In this document: one piece after another, positions 29,384 to 38,458 of the stretch
How the letters are laid out: each line of letters opens with the position of its first letter
Numbering within the stretch: the first letter of the stretch is position 1
Assembly (NCBI GenBank): GCA_022841915.1
Contig: JALHQN010000026.1
Coordinates: 1-60,304, forward strand
Direction of reading: 5' to 3'
Origin: Burkholderiales bacterium
GTDB lineage: Bacteria; Pseudomonadota; Gammaproteobacteria; Burkholderiales; WYBJ01
Length of the DNA: 60,304 bases
Position numbers and translations under genes: made by a program
The notes under the pieces: generated by a model
Databases searched by the model: none
Told to the model about the DNA's origin: nothing
Seen by the model: the letters and a program-made list of their open reading frames with translations, nothing else

Positions 29384-30287
29384 CAGTCAAGGCAGCTTGC
29401 GCCGGTTCGGTCGCGTCGTCGCACACGGGCGTCGACTTTGCCAGGGCCATCCAGACGGCGAATGGCAGTTCGCAGGGACAATGCTGCGCCGGACGCATGA
29501 GTTCAAGGGCACCATCGTCGAGGAAGCTGCCCTCGTCGATCGAGGGGTTCACGGTGAGGACGCCGAACGGCTCCGGGATCTCCTCGGGTGCCGCAAGGTT
29601 CGCTGGAAACACGTAATACGTTTCGCAGGAAAGCCAGCGATACGCCTCGCGCTTCGACGGGTTGCGAAGATCGCAGAGCAGGTCTGCCCGGCTCACTTTG
29701 ATCTCATGCACGACAGGGTGCAGATAGCGCTCGACGGAAGTGTTGCGTATGGAGAACACGTCGGGGCGCGCAATGCGCCACTTCGTCGGCATCGCGTGGC
29801 CGGGCCTGGGAGCGTCCGGTAGACCGATCGCAGAACGACCTTCGAAATCCAGCATAGACGAGTCCGGCTGGGCCACGCGATCGTCCGCGGAGACCTCGAC
29901 TTTCGCGCGCAGGGAAAGCTCGCGCCAAACGATGCGCCCCTGGCGGCCGAGATGAGCGCATACAAGTGCCGCGAGCCGGTCGTGGGGGCTCTCGGCGCGG
30001 ATGCGTTTCTTGCGCACGTCGGCGAGCAGCTGCAAGCCGGACTCGGTCACGCGCAATGTCTCGCGATCTTGCGCGTCGCGTTGGCACACTACCCAGCCTG
30101 CTGCGATCAAGTCGAGTTCGATCGCGTCCCGGGAGGGCCAACCCGCGGAGCGCCAGACGGATCTCAGGCGAGCCAGGTGAGCGGCACGAGGGGCAAGTGA
30201 AGCAGTAGCGGGCAATGGATCGATCCCTGAACGTGAGGCGGCGGATGGAGTGTAACTGCCGAACTGTATCGATAGCCAGTAGTGCAT
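29361..30287 (-). CDS. MmcB-like PD-(D/E)XK nuclease protein with winged-helix region
   Basis: A 308-residue protein. Residues about 38-98 look like a winged helix (AIELDLIAAGWV, ETLRVTESG). Residues 170-260 match the MmcB/DUF1052 pattern: RPDV (Asp176), then VHEIKVSRADLLCDLRN (Glu195, Lys197) and CETYYVFP. Asp, Glu and Lys are in the order expected of a PD-(D/E)XK nuclease site. MmcB proteins are linked to DNA repair, but their biochemistry is poorly known. The start at 30287 has an AGGGGAAG site; the frame beyond it is Arg/Gly-rich and likely non-coding. The last 23 bp overlap the helicase gene, so the two are translationally coupled. Confidence 0.68.
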   Translation of the reverse strand: MHYWLSIQFGSYTPSAASRSGIDPLPATASLAPRAAHLARLRSVWRSAGWPSRDAIELDLIAAGWVVCQRDAQDRETLRVTESGLQLLADVRKKRIRAESPHDRLAALVCAHLGRQGRIVWRELSLRAKVEVSADDRVAQPDSSMLDFEGRSAIGLPDAPRPGHAMPTKWRIARPDVFSIRNTSVERYLHPVVHEIKVSRADLLCDLRNPSKREAYRWLSCETYYVFPANLAAPEEIPEPFGVLTVNPSIDEGSFLDDGALELMRPAQHCPCELPFAVWMALAKSTPVCDDATEPAQAALTDVAHEDA

Positions 30288-30736
30288 GGGACTTCCCCTG
30301 CCCCCTGGCCCGAACTGCCCCGCCGCGATGGGCCTCGATGCCTTACGCCTTCCTCTGCCTACGCGATCGGCGTCTCGCTTTCCGCGCAGGCTCGCCGTCA
30401 GCTTGGCATGCTGCCCCAACAGGGGCGGCAGGAGCCTCCGCTTCCTTTTACTCGCGCGCCACCAGGGGCTCGCGTTCGTCCGAACACCTGACGTTCCTTT
30501 TCGGTGGTGGGGAAATGGGCGCGCCCATTCGCGCCAACGATCGGGACTCGATCCCCTCGGGATCCCGGACCGTTTGACCGCAGAGACTGAAGACCGCTCT
30601 TTGTCTGCCCCTCTGAATCGAACATCCCATGTTCATGGGGCGAGGGAAAGAGCCGACCGGTTGAAGACGGCAAACACCTTGCCGTGCGCCTCGAGCCGGC
30701 CGACAGGCTATAGCTGCGTCGCCCGATGTGCGCCGT
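30288..30736. other. Gap upstream of the nuclease/helicase pair
   Basis: About 450 bp without a gene. It holds a few inverted repeats: GATCCC-ctc-GGGATC near 30553, CCCATG-tt-CATGGG near 30627, and the stem-loop at 30667-30685. I checked it for a tRNA because of these stems and found none. Confidence 0.5.
30667..30685 (-). terminator. Possible stem-loop terminator after Bug receptor 1
   Basis: A perfect 7-bp stem (ACGGCAA/TTGCCGT) with a 5-base loop lies about 52 bp beyond the receptor stop. There is no T-run, so it may be a weak or Rho-assisted terminator. Confidence 0.35.
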
Positions 30737-31708
30737 TCATTGCTGCTTCATGCCGAGCGCGGCCATGAGCTTTCCGGTCGTCGAATGCCCCTTGCTCAGC
30801 ATCTCACCGAAGGCCTCGGGCGTCCCGGGTTCAATCTCGAAACCCACCGCTGCCATCTTGCGCCGATTCTCGGCATCCCTGGCCCAGCTGGCCAGTTCTT
30901 CGTTGAGTCTGACGATGATCGGGCGCGGCGTCTGGGCGGGGGCCACCAGTCCGATCCAGTTGATCAACTCGTAGCCCGGTAATCCGCCTTCTGCGATCGT
31001 CGGCACTTCCGGCAGCAACGAAAATCGTGTCAGGCCCGTGACCCCGAGGGGAATCACCCTGCCCTGCTTGATGAACGGCAAGGCCGTGGAGATCGACGGA
31101 TAGGAAATGCTGACCTGTCCGGCAATGAGGTCGGTCATCGCTATCGACGCCCCCTTGTAGGGAATGTGCAGGATGTCGAGCTTCGCCATCGACTTGAACA
31201 GCTCTCCGGCCAGATGCAATGAGCTGCCGCTGCCAGACGTGGAAAAACTGAGCTGGCCCGGTCGACTGCGCGCCAGCGCGATCAGCGCTTTCAGGTCACG
31301 GACCGGCAACGACGGATGAATCACGAGTACCTGCGGCGTGCGGCCTGCCAGGTGCACCGGTGCGAAGTCGCGTAGGGCGTCGTAGGGCATCTTCTTGTAC
31401 AGATGGGGGGCCACGTTGTGGCTGCTCATGTTTGCCATCAGCAGCGTGTATCCGTCAGCGGTCGCCTTCGCGACGAACGCACTTCCCACTGTCCCGCCCG
31501 CGCCGCCGGCGCGATTCTCCACGACGAACTGCTGCCCAAGCGCCTCGGTCAGGCGCTGCGCAGTCACCCGGGCGAGAAAGTCCGTGCCAGCACCGGGCGA
31601 AAAGGGCACGATCATCCTGACCGGCCTGTTGGGGTAGTCCTGGGCCCACGAGAACGAACCTGCAGCGAAGAGAACACACGCGATACCGAAGGTAACTTCC
31701 CTAGTCAT
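30737..31708 (-). CDS. Bug/TctC-type periplasmic solute receptor 1
   Basis: A 323-residue protein with a Sec signal peptide (cleavage near FSWAQD) followed by the Bug signature YPNRPVRMIVPFSPGAGTD and later IPYKGASIAMTDLIAGQV and GLPGYELINWIGL. These receptors bind carboxylates or other small organic acids in the periplasm and normally deliver them to TctAB. No TctA or TctB lies nearby. GGAGG precedes the ATG. It is 190 bp after the last crotonase on the same strand and may end that operon. Confidence 0.9.
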   Translation of the reverse strand: MTREVTFGIACVLFAAGSFSWAQDYPNRPVRMIVPFSPGAGTDFLARVTAQRLTEALGQQFVVENRAGGAGGTVGSAFVAKATADGYTLLMANMSSHNVAPHLYKKMPYDALRDFAPVHLAGRTPQVLVIHPSLPVRDLKALIALARSRPGQLSFSTSGSGSSLHLAGELFKSMAKLDILHIPYKGASIAMTDLIAGQVSISYPSISTALPFIKQGRVIPLGVTGLTRFSLLPEVPTIAEGGLPGYELINWIGLVAPAQTPRPIIVRLNEELASWARDAENRRKMAAVGFEIEPGTPEAFGEMLSKGHSTTGKLMAALGMKQQ

Positions 31709-31897
31709 CTGCGCCTCCGTTCTTGGCCAGTCTACCGGCTCGATGGCCGCCCTTGCTGGATGCCATCGCCATCGAAGCGTGTACGACTCAATGGTTTCGG
31801 CCTTGCCCCCAGTGACGAGCACCTCTCATCCCGGACGCCTCCCCGATGCGACGCCGCTGCGCAATTTCGGGTGCGCCCCCTGTCCACAAGGTCGACA

Positions 31898-32569
31898 TCA
31901 GCGAACAGTTCTGGCCATCTGCATCGCGGTCGGCAGCGCCATGCCGGATAGGCGCAAGATGGCCTGCTTGCGAAAATCACCCCCGCCCGAAAAGCGGCGA
32001 CTCATGTCCTGCGCAAGTTCGATGGCGCGCGCGGTAGTGTCGGCACCTGCGACCAGTTCACTGACCAAACCGAGTTCGCGCATTTCGGCCGCCGAGACCC
32101 GGTGCCCGGAAAAGATCAAGTCCAGGCTCGCTCCGAGAAAGGTCATGCGCGGCAACAAGACGGACGCCACTCTGTACGGAACGAACAGATGCGGATCGAC
32201 GAAACCGAACTGCGCCCCTTCGCTGGCGACCCGCAGATCGCAAGCGAGCGCGAGTTCGAACCCCAGTCCGTAGCACGGCCCGTCGATGGCCGCGATCACG
32301 GGCTTGCTCAGATGCAGCGGAAACAGGTGCTCATCGGGGATGGGCCCGACCGCGGGATCGGCCGCGAGCTCTGCGACATCGTGACCGATGGAGAACACCG
32401 TGGCTGCGCCGTGCAAAACCGCAATGCGCAGGTTGTCGTCGCTCTCGAACGACGCCCAGGTCAGTGCGAGTTCGCGCTGCAACGAGCGATTCAATGCGTT
32501 GCCTCGGTCCGCGCGCGCAAGCCCGACGCTCAGCACGGGCCCTTCGATACGTGTGTCGAGAAACTCCAT
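31898..32569 (-). CDS. Crotonase-family protein 1 (enoyl-CoA hydratase-like)
   Basis: A 223-residue crotonase, shorter than the usual 255-260. The CoA-binding region reads VFSIGHDVAEL and the oxyanion helix reads YGLGFELALACDLRVA, so the first catalytic glutamate is present. The second glutamate position (normally FGxPE) reads FGFVDP, so it appears to be Asp. The reaction may therefore be hydration, isomerisation or hydrolysis of an acyl-CoA. A GAGGAG site lies 8 bp before the ATG, which supports this start over the one at 32599. It follows crotonase 2 by 11 bp. Confidence 0.82.
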   Translation of the reverse strand: MEFLDTRIEGPVLSVGLARADRGNALNRSLQRELALTWASFESDDNLRIAVLHGAATVFSIGHDVAELAADPAVGPIPDEHLFPLHLSKPVIAAIDGPCYGLGFELALACDLRVASEGAQFGFVDPHLFVPYRVASVLLPRMTFLGASLDLIFSGHRVSAAEMRELGLVSELVAGADTTARAIELAQDMSRRFSGGGDFRKQAILRLSGMALPTAMQMARTVR

Positions 32570-32580
32570 GGCATGGCTCC

Positions 32581-33411
32581 TCACGAACCGCCCGACCAAC
32601 CGGGCAACCCGGATGCGAGACTCGCCTCCAGCCCGGCGAGATACGCCGTGCCTTCATGCGGTGGACAACGTTGATCCATGGCCAAGGCGTAAGCCAGCGG
32701 CACGCCCAGGCTTTGAAAGACGCGCTCCTTGTGATACCGGAGATAATCGAGCGGGCGCCTGCACATTTCCCGGGCAATCTCCAAGGCGCGTTCGACGCTC
32801 CGGCCCGTCGGCACGACTTCATTGGCCAATCCCAACTCCAGCGCACGCGTGGCGCTGATCGGATCCCCGGTCCATTCGAGCTCCAGCCCCGCAGCGAGAT
32901 GCGTAAGGTAGTAGAGCTTGTGAGTCGTCGCCTTCGCGCCCATGCCGCGCTTGACCTCGGGCAGCCCCATGCGGGCATGGGATTCGACGATACGCAGATC
33001 GCATCCGAGCGCCATTTCGCAGCCACCGGCCAGGCACCACCCGTTGATGGCGGCAATCACCGGTTTGTAGAGATGCAGGTTGTTGGTGGTGATGGAGGCG
33101 ACGATGTGATCCGTGCGCTGCGCTTCGAGCAGCGCCTGCGCCGACTGCGCGCCGAGTTCTCGCGCCCGCTCGTCGCTCTCCCGCAAGTCGTTCCCGGTGC
33201 AGAACGCACGCTCCCCGGTGCCGGTGAGAATCATCACCTTGAGCTGGGGATCGTCCCGGAACTCGAACCAGGCCGCGTTCAGTGCTTCACGCAGGCCGCC
33301 CCCCAGCGCATTCATTCGCTCGGGGCGATTCATGCGCGCGACCAACACATCGTCATGACGCTCCTTGATGAGCAAGGAAGCGCGCGGCTCTTCCGTCTTT
33401 GGCTGGCCCAT
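32581..33411 (-). CDS. Enoyl-CoA hydratase/isomerase 2
   Basis: A 276-residue crotonase with both catalytic glutamates in place: GGCEMALGCDLRI and MGLPEVKRGMGA. It also has the oxyanion-hole region AFCTGNDLRES and NRPERMNAL near the N-terminus. It probably hydrates or isomerises an enoyl-CoA in a degradation pathway. It lies 8 bp after crotonase 3 and 11 bp before crotonase 1, in one operon. Of the three, this is the one most likely to be a true hydratase. Confidence 0.88.
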   Translation of the reverse strand: MGQPKTEEPRASLLIKERHDDVLVARMNRPERMNALGGGLREALNAAWFEFRDDPQLKVMILTGTGERAFCTGNDLRESDERARELGAQSAQALLEAQRTDHIVASITTNNLHLYKPVIAAINGWCLAGGCEMALGCDLRIVESHARMGLPEVKRGMGAKATTHKLYYLTHLAAGLELEWTGDPISATRALELGLANEVVPTGRSVERALEIAREMCRRPLDYLRYHKERVFQSLGVPLAYALAMDQRCPPHEGTAYLAGLEASLASGLPGWSGGS

Positions 33412-33419
33412 GCCCTCTC

Positions 33420-34241
33420 CTACTTGTTTTGCCAGACAGGCCGGCGATTTTCGACGAATGCGCGTGTGCCTTCGATGCGATCGGTGCTTGCATACGGATT
33501 CGGCCCCAGCTCGAGCGTCTGTGCGTAGTGAAAGGGCACGCCGATCGAACGGTGCGCGATCTCCTTCTGAAAGTTTCTCGTGACCGGAGCGTAGAGCAAG
33601 AGCTCCTCGGCAAACCTGAGTGCTGCCGTCAAGGCGTCGCCGTCCGGCACAGGGATCTCCTCGCCCATCGCCTCCATCGGAAAGCGGCCGTTCTCAGGGG
33701 GAAGCGCCTTGAGCGCCCCCTTGGTTGCGAGCCGATTCACCAGCCCGATGCGACGCGCCTGCGCGGCATCGACGATGCGCGCGAGCCACAGAAGCTCGAA
33801 GGTGCGCGCGACACCGACCAGATTGAGCAGCCAAGCGGCGAGCACGTCCGGCTCGGACGGTAGACCGGTGAAGTCGGCGGCGAAGGTCGCAGTCGCATCG
33901 GCAACTCGCAAGTCGCAAGCGAGCGCCAAGCCCAGGCCCTCGCCCCCACATCGCCCTCGGATCGCTGCAATCGTAGGCTTCCACACCTCGACGAACCCAC
34001 CCGCCCATAGCGTGGCCTGCTCGTGCCGATCCCGGTAATTTTCGCCCGCGGGCTGCCGCGCCCCCCCGACGAAGTCTGCCCCCGCGGAGGAGACGACCGC
34101 GATCCATGCGTCCGCGTCATGCTTGTATCGCAGCAACGCTGCATTCAGCTCACGCCGCATGGCCGGACTGAACGCTCCGGACGCCGCTTGCACCTGAATG
34201 TGTGCGATTCGGTCGTGCCGGGTATACGCCACGTCGGTCAT
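33420..34241 (-). CDS. Crotonase-family protein 3 (divergent)
   Basis: A 273-residue crotonase starting MTDVAYTRHDRIAHIQVQ. The helix normally carrying the first catalytic Glu reads GGEGLGLALACDLRVA, with Gly where Glu is expected, and the second site reads TFAADFTGL. Both usual acids seem replaced, so hydratase activity is unlikely. Other reactions of the superfamily (thioester hydrolysis, decarboxylation, ring cleavage) are possible. A GAGGAGGGGG site precedes the ATG. The start overlaps the stop of a 36-codon ORF as ATGA. Confidence 0.8.
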   Translation of the reverse strand: MTDVAYTRHDRIAHIQVQAASGAFSPAMRRELNAALLRYKHDADAWIAVVSSAGADFVGGARQPAGENYRDRHEQATLWAGGFVEVWKPTIAAIRGRCGGEGLGLALACDLRVADATATFAADFTGLPSEPDVLAAWLLNLVGVARTFELLWLARIVDAAQARRIGLVNRLATKGALKALPPENGRFPMEAMGEEIPVPDGDALTAALRFAEELLLYAPVTRNFQKEIAHRSIGVPFHYAQTLELGPNPYASTDRIEGTRAFVENRRPVWQNK

Positions 34242-34348
34242 TGCCCCCTCCTCGCTCGACAGCGCGGCTCTCGCATCGTTTCGGCATAGTAGTGCTTGAG
34301 CAGGTCGCTCGCCCCTTCCCCCAGTCGCCCCTTCCAGAAAAAACTCAT
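34238..34348 (-). CDS. 36-residue small protein leading the crotonase operon
   Basis: An ATG at 34348 follows a very strong site (GGAGGAGGAG, 6 bp spacing). The frame encodes 36 residues opening MSFFWKGRLGEGASDLLKHY and ending in a basic tail RCRARRGQ. Its stop overlaps the start of crotonase 3 as ATGA, a classical coupling arrangement. I recognise no family. It may be a functional micro-protein or a leader peptide whose translation controls the operon. Because of the site strength and overlap I regard it as translated, though the role is unknown. Confidence 0.6.
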   Translation of the reverse strand: MSFFWKGRLGEGASDLLKHYYAETMREPRCRARRGQ

Positions 34349-34906
34349 CGCGTTCTCCTCCTCCACTCGCAATGTCCATGCAAGGCATCGCGATTTCGAT
34401 GATTCACAAGTATCCATGGGTCACGGGGCGCCCGTCAAAGCCTCCGTAGCGGCTCGCGAAAACGCTGACAAGGGTCGGCTCTCATATTGTGGATCCCCGA
34501 GCGAACCCCGGATGGCTGGCCCATCAACTCAACCAAATGACCCCGCTCCTCTTGGTGCACGGCACAATAATGCCGCCGTGCCCCCACGATTTTCGGCCTT
34601 GCATTCCGCTAACGACCATGACGGACCCAAACCGGACGCGCTTGCCTTTTTGCAGCCTCAAAAGCCCTCATCCTCACCGTCATTGGCTTACACTAGAGAC
34701 GACGAGCCTGCAGGACCAAGCTGGTCGGACCATAATGCGGTCTATTCCTTTGGCATTTTCGTCCGCGATTCGACCTGTGCACCGCGGAGCTTCCATGATG
34801 CGCGTCAAAGCCTTGACGGAGCTGCTCCACATGCCGCCACTGTGGGCAAGATGACATGTCTGTGCGCGTCGGGTGGCATGGCCCGACGTCGCGTTGGAGA
34901 ACGCGA
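34349..34906. other. Divergent regulatory region between the crotonase operon and Bug receptor 2
   Basis: About 560 bp without a convincing gene. It should hold promoters for both directions. I see no clear regulator gene or palindrome in it. Confidence 0.5.
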
Positions 34907-35881
34907 ATGAAGTCATCTCTTCGCCGCTGGACGATGCTCGCCTGCGCCATCGGACTGTTCGGCAGCCCGCCGCTTGCGGCGCAGGACTATCCGAGCAAAC
35001 CGGTTCGGATCGTCGTGCCCTATGGTCCGGGCGGACTCTCCGACCGCTTGGCGCGTCAAGTCGGTCAACGACTCACAGCCGCCTGGAACCAGCAGGTCAT
35101 CGTCGAGAACCGACCCGGCGGCGGGACGAACATCGGCACCGAGCTGGTGGCGAGAGCTGCACCCGACGGCTACACCCTGCTCGCTAGCGGCATCGCCAAC
35201 ACGGTCATGCCCGCGCTGCATGCGAAGTTGCCCTACGACCCGATCAGGGACTTCGTGTGGGTGACCAATCTCGCCAAGGTTCCTGTGCTGATCGTGGCCC
35301 ACCCGTCGTTGCCTGTGCGCGACGTCAAGGCGTTGGTGGCGCTCGCCAAGGCTCGCCCCGGCGCATTGAACTTCGCAAGCTCCGGGATCGCCACATCCGG
35401 GCACCTCGCAGGGGAATTGTTCAAGAGCGAGGCCGGGATAACGATGACGCACATCCCCTACAAGGGCTCGACCGGCGCGTTGATCGACACGCTGTCAGGT
35501 CACGTGCCCATCTACTTCGGCGCGATGTCCTCGCCGCTGGCCCACGTGAGGACCGGACGGCTTCGAGCGATTGCCCTAACGACACTCAAGCGCTCCCCGG
35601 CAGCCCCCGATATCCCGACCGTGCACGAGCAGGGTCTCCCCGGGTTCGAAACGTCCACCTGGTACGGAATCTCCGCGCCTGCCGGTACGCCCCCCGCCAT
35701 CGCAGCCACGATTCAGACAGAGATCGCCCGCGCGATCCAGCACGCTGATGTACGGAATCGCCTCGCCTCCGAAGGTGCCGAGTTCGTCGGCGACACCTCC
35801 GCGGCGTTCACAGCCTTCGTCAAAGAGGAATTGGCCAAGTGGGCGCGCGTGGTTCGGACGATGGGCATCAAACCGGAGTAA
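34907..35881 (+). CDS. Bug/TctC-type periplasmic solute receptor 2
   Basis: A 324-residue protein with a signal peptide ending near PPLAAQD, then YPSKPVRIVVPYGPGGLSD, ENRPGGGTNIGTE and IPYKGSTGALIDTL, all typical of Bug receptors. It would bind a small organic anion in the periplasm. GGAGA precedes the ATG at 34907; an upstream ATG at 34856 would give a non-signal extension. Receptor 3 follows after 80 bp on the same strand. Confidence 0.9.
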   Translation: MKSSLRRWTMLACAIGLFGSPPLAAQDYPSKPVRIVVPYGPGGLSDRLARQVGQRLTAAWNQQVIVENRPGGGTNIGTELVARAAPDGYTLLASGIANTVMPALHAKLPYDPIRDFVWVTNLAKVPVLIVAHPSLPVRDVKALVALAKARPGALNFASSGIATSGHLAGELFKSEAGITMTHIPYKGSTGALIDTLSGHVPIYFGAMSSPLAHVRTGRLRAIALTTLKRSPAAPDIPTVHEQGLPGFETSTWYGISAPAGTPPAIAATIQTEIARAIQHADVRNRLASEGAEFVGDTSAAFTAFVKEELAKWARVVRTMGIKPE

Positions 35882-35961
35882 CCGCGACGAGATCGCCCAT
35901 GGCGGGACGGACGTTCTCGCGAGGCCTTGCCCACCCTGCTTACTGTCGCTCGGAGGTGCTC

Positions 35962-36930
35962 ATGCAATTCAAGACTACGCTACTCATGGCCATCGGCTTT
36001 GCAGGTGGCCTCGGCTTCGAAGCCGAGGCGGCCGAACCTGCCTACCCGAGTCGCAATGTCGTCATCGTCGTTCCGTTCGCACCTGGCGGCTCGGCCGACA
36101 TCCTCACGCGCGGCTTGGCCAGAGGTCTCGCGGGGAGCTGGCCCGTGAACATCCTCGTGGAGAACCGCCCCGGCGCGGCCAGCATGATCGGGGCGGAGCA
36201 TGTTGCGAACGCAGAGCCCGATGGCTACCGTATGCTGCACGCGACATCGTCCTATCCGGGTGCGGTCGCCACGCGACGAAAGCTTCCCTTCGATCCTGTC
36301 TCGGCGTTCGTTCCGGTCGCGATGATCGCTCGTGCGCCGTTCATTCTGACGGTGCATCCGTCGGTGCCCGTTAGAACGGTGAAGGAGTTCATCGCAATCG
36401 CCAGAAAGCGAAGCTTGACTTACTCCTCGTCGGGCGCAGGCGGCAGCAACCACTTCGCGACCGAGCGTTTCGCGATGATGGCAGGCATCAAGATGACTCA
36501 CATTCCGTACAAGGGGGTTGCGCCTGCCGTCGTCGGACTGATCGGAGGCGACGTCGATGCGATCCTCGCGAGTTCTCCCGCCGTCATGACCCAAGTGAAG
36601 GCCGGGAGGGCTCGCGCGATCGCCGTGAGCAGCCTGGAGCCCAGCCCCCTTATCCCCGGCGTGCCATCGATCGCGCAATCCGGGCTGCCAGGCTACGCCT
36701 ACGAGAATTGGTGGGGCTTGTTGGTCCCGTCGAAAACACCGGCGCAGACCGTTCAAGCCATCAATGCCGCCGTCAACAAGGTGCTCGTCAGCGCCGAGAT
36801 GCGGCAACTGCTGGATCGCGAAGGGGCCATGGCGACGCCATTGAGTGTTGCCCAGCTCGCGGACCTGCTACATCGCGAAATCGCCGCGTATCGCGAGATG
36901 GCACAAGCCGCTGGCATGAAGGCAGAGTAA
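35962..36930 (+). CDS. Bug/TctC-type periplasmic solute receptor 3
   Basis: A 322-residue protein with a signal peptide (cleavage near EAEAAEP), followed by VVIVVPFAPGGSADI, VENRPGAASMIGAEH and IPYKGVAPAVVGLIGG. Compared with its neighbour it diverges in the ligand loops, so the ligands probably differ. GGAGG lies 5 bp before the ATG. It is convergent with the M20 hydrolase gene, 43 bp away. Confidence 0.9.
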   Translation: MQFKTTLLMAIGFAGGLGFEAEAAEPAYPSRNVVIVVPFAPGGSADILTRGLARGLAGSWPVNILVENRPGAASMIGAEHVANAEPDGYRMLHATSSYPGAVATRRKLPFDPVSAFVPVAMIARAPFILTVHPSVPVRTVKEFIAIARKRSLTYSSSGAGGSNHFATERFAMMAGIKMTHIPYKGVAPAVVGLIGGDVDAILASSPAVMTQVKAGRARAIAVSSLEPSPLIPGVPSIAQSGLPGYAYENWWGLLVPSKTPAQTVQAINAAVNKVLVSAEMRQLLDREGAMATPLSVAQLADLLHREIAAYREMAQAAGMKAE

Positions 36931-36973
36931 TCGCCCAGGAAGAAAACGCGGAGCGCGCAGCCGATTCGCGCAG

Positions 36974-38209
36974 TCATGCGGCGCTCGCGTTGCGCAGGAT
37001 CGATTCCGCCGCGTCCGCCAACACCTGGCATCCTGTGACGATGTCCTCGCGCTTGGAGTCCTCGGCGAAGTCGTGGCTGATGCCGTTGATGCTCGGGATG
37101 AACAGCATCGCGCACGGCAGATGGGGCGCGATCACCATCGGGTCGTGACCGGCGGCGCTGGGCATGCGCATCCAGCGCCCGGGCACACGCTTCTCGGCGG
37201 CATCGGCAATGTGCCGCTGCAGACCGGCATCCATGATCGTCGGCGCCACGGGTGTGCGTGCCCGTCGCGCGCTCACCCGCACGGGTCCAGCAGTGGTGGC
37301 CTCCTCGGCGAGCGCGATGGCGGCGGCTTCCATGCGATCGAGCAGAGCCTCGCTGGCGTCGCGAAACTGCAGCAGCATCCGAGCGCATCCCGGAATGATG
37401 CTGGGCGCGCCGGGCTCCAGCGTGGCACGCCCGATCGTCCACACCGTGCGCTCGCCGGCCAGCGCCTGGAAGCGTTCACGGATCTTCACGGCGTAGTCGA
37501 ACAGCGCGACGCCTGCGTCCTTGCGCCGCGCCATCGGCGTGGTGCCCGCGTGGTTCTGCTCGCCCACGAATTCCACCGTGCAGCCCCGGATGCCGACGAT
37601 GGAAGTCACCACCCCGATATCGAGGCGAGCCTCCTCGAGGTAGGGCCCCTGCTCGATGTGCGCTTCAAGGTAGCCGATGTAGCGGTCGGCAGGCAGGCGT
37701 TCGCGCGGCAATTCGGTCAACCCGGCTGCGGCGATCGCTTCGCGCAGCGTGACCCCGTCGGCGTTGCGCGCTGCGGCTTCGTCGTCGGGCTCGAGCACGC
37801 CGCACCACGAGCGACTGCCCAAGCAGCCGAGAAAGGTGCCCTCCTCGTCGACCCACGCGACGGGATCCACCGCCAGGTGCGCGGTCGCGGGCTCTTCGGC
37901 CAATGCGCGTGCGATCTCCAGCCCGTAAATCACCCCCATCGCGCCGTCCAGCCAGCCGCCGCGCGGCTGTGTATCCGAGTGCGAACCGATCAGAAGCGCC
38001 GGACCCGGACGCACGCAGCGTCCGATCACGTTGCCCACCCCGTCGATGCGAGCCTCCAGCCCGGCATCGCGCATGCGCTGTGCGAGCCAGTGCCGCGCTT
38101 GCATGTCGACCGGGGACAGCGAGGGACGCATCACGCCGTTGCCGCAGGCGCCGAAGGTACGCAACTGATCGAGATCCGCGAGCAGGCGGTCGGGGTTGAT
38201 GCGGGCCAT
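36974..38209 (-). CDS. M20-family amidohydrolase (allantoate/N-carbamoyl amino acid hydrolase type)
   Basis: A 411-residue binuclear metallohydrolase. Metal-ligand regions are GSHSDTQ, DGAMGV, VDEEGTFLG, HIEQGPYLE and GHDPM. NHAGTTPMARRKD marks the dimerisation domain. Members remove N-carbamoyl groups from amino acids or hydrolyse allantoate and ureidoglycine-type amides; the sequence alone does not identify which. A CAGGAG site lies 7 bp before the ATG. Receptor 4, a Bug protein, is encoded about 250 bp upstream on the same strand, so uptake and hydrolysis of the same compound is plausible. Confidence 0.86.
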   Translation of the reverse strand: MARINPDRLLADLDQLRTFGACGNGVMRPSLSPVDMQARHWLAQRMRDAGLEARIDGVGNVIGRCVRPGPALLIGSHSDTQPRGGWLDGAMGVIYGLEIARALAEEPATAHLAVDPVAWVDEEGTFLGCLGSRSWCGVLEPDDEAAARNADGVTLREAIAAAGLTELPRERLPADRYIGYLEAHIEQGPYLEEARLDIGVVTSIVGIRGCTVEFVGEQNHAGTTPMARRKDAGVALFDYAVKIRERFQALAGERTVWTIGRATLEPGAPSIIPGCARMLLQFRDASEALLDRMEAAAIALAEEATTAGPVRVSARRARTPVAPTIMDAGLQRHIADAAEKRVPGRWMRMPSAAGHDPMVIAPHLPCAMLFIPSINGISHDFAEDSKREDIVTGCQVLADAAESILRNASAA

Positions 38210-38458
38210 GAACGAACTCCTGGAAGAATGGATCGGTCGTGCGTCATGCCGAATCGACCGGCACCGTAGGGCGGGCACCCCGCTGTCCGTGAAGCCTTCG
38301 TAGTATGACGGAATCGATCGACTCGGTGGGCGCTCGCCGCTGGCAGCGAGGGCCCCCTTTGGTTGGGCGCTCGCCCAAGCGGTAGCCGCCGAACCCGGGC
38401 CGCCCATCGACGGCCACGGGACCTCCGCTCAGCCGGGGTCCGCGCGGAGCCTGCGCGC

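Noticed and set aside
30500-30700. Possible tRNA or structured RNA suggested by several stems
   Set aside because: No cloverleaf, no TTCGANNC arm and no acceptor stem could be assembled; the stems are isolated.
37073-38269. 398-residue plus-strand frame opposite the M20 hydrolase gene
   Set aside because: Antisense shadow of a gene with intact metal-binding motifs.
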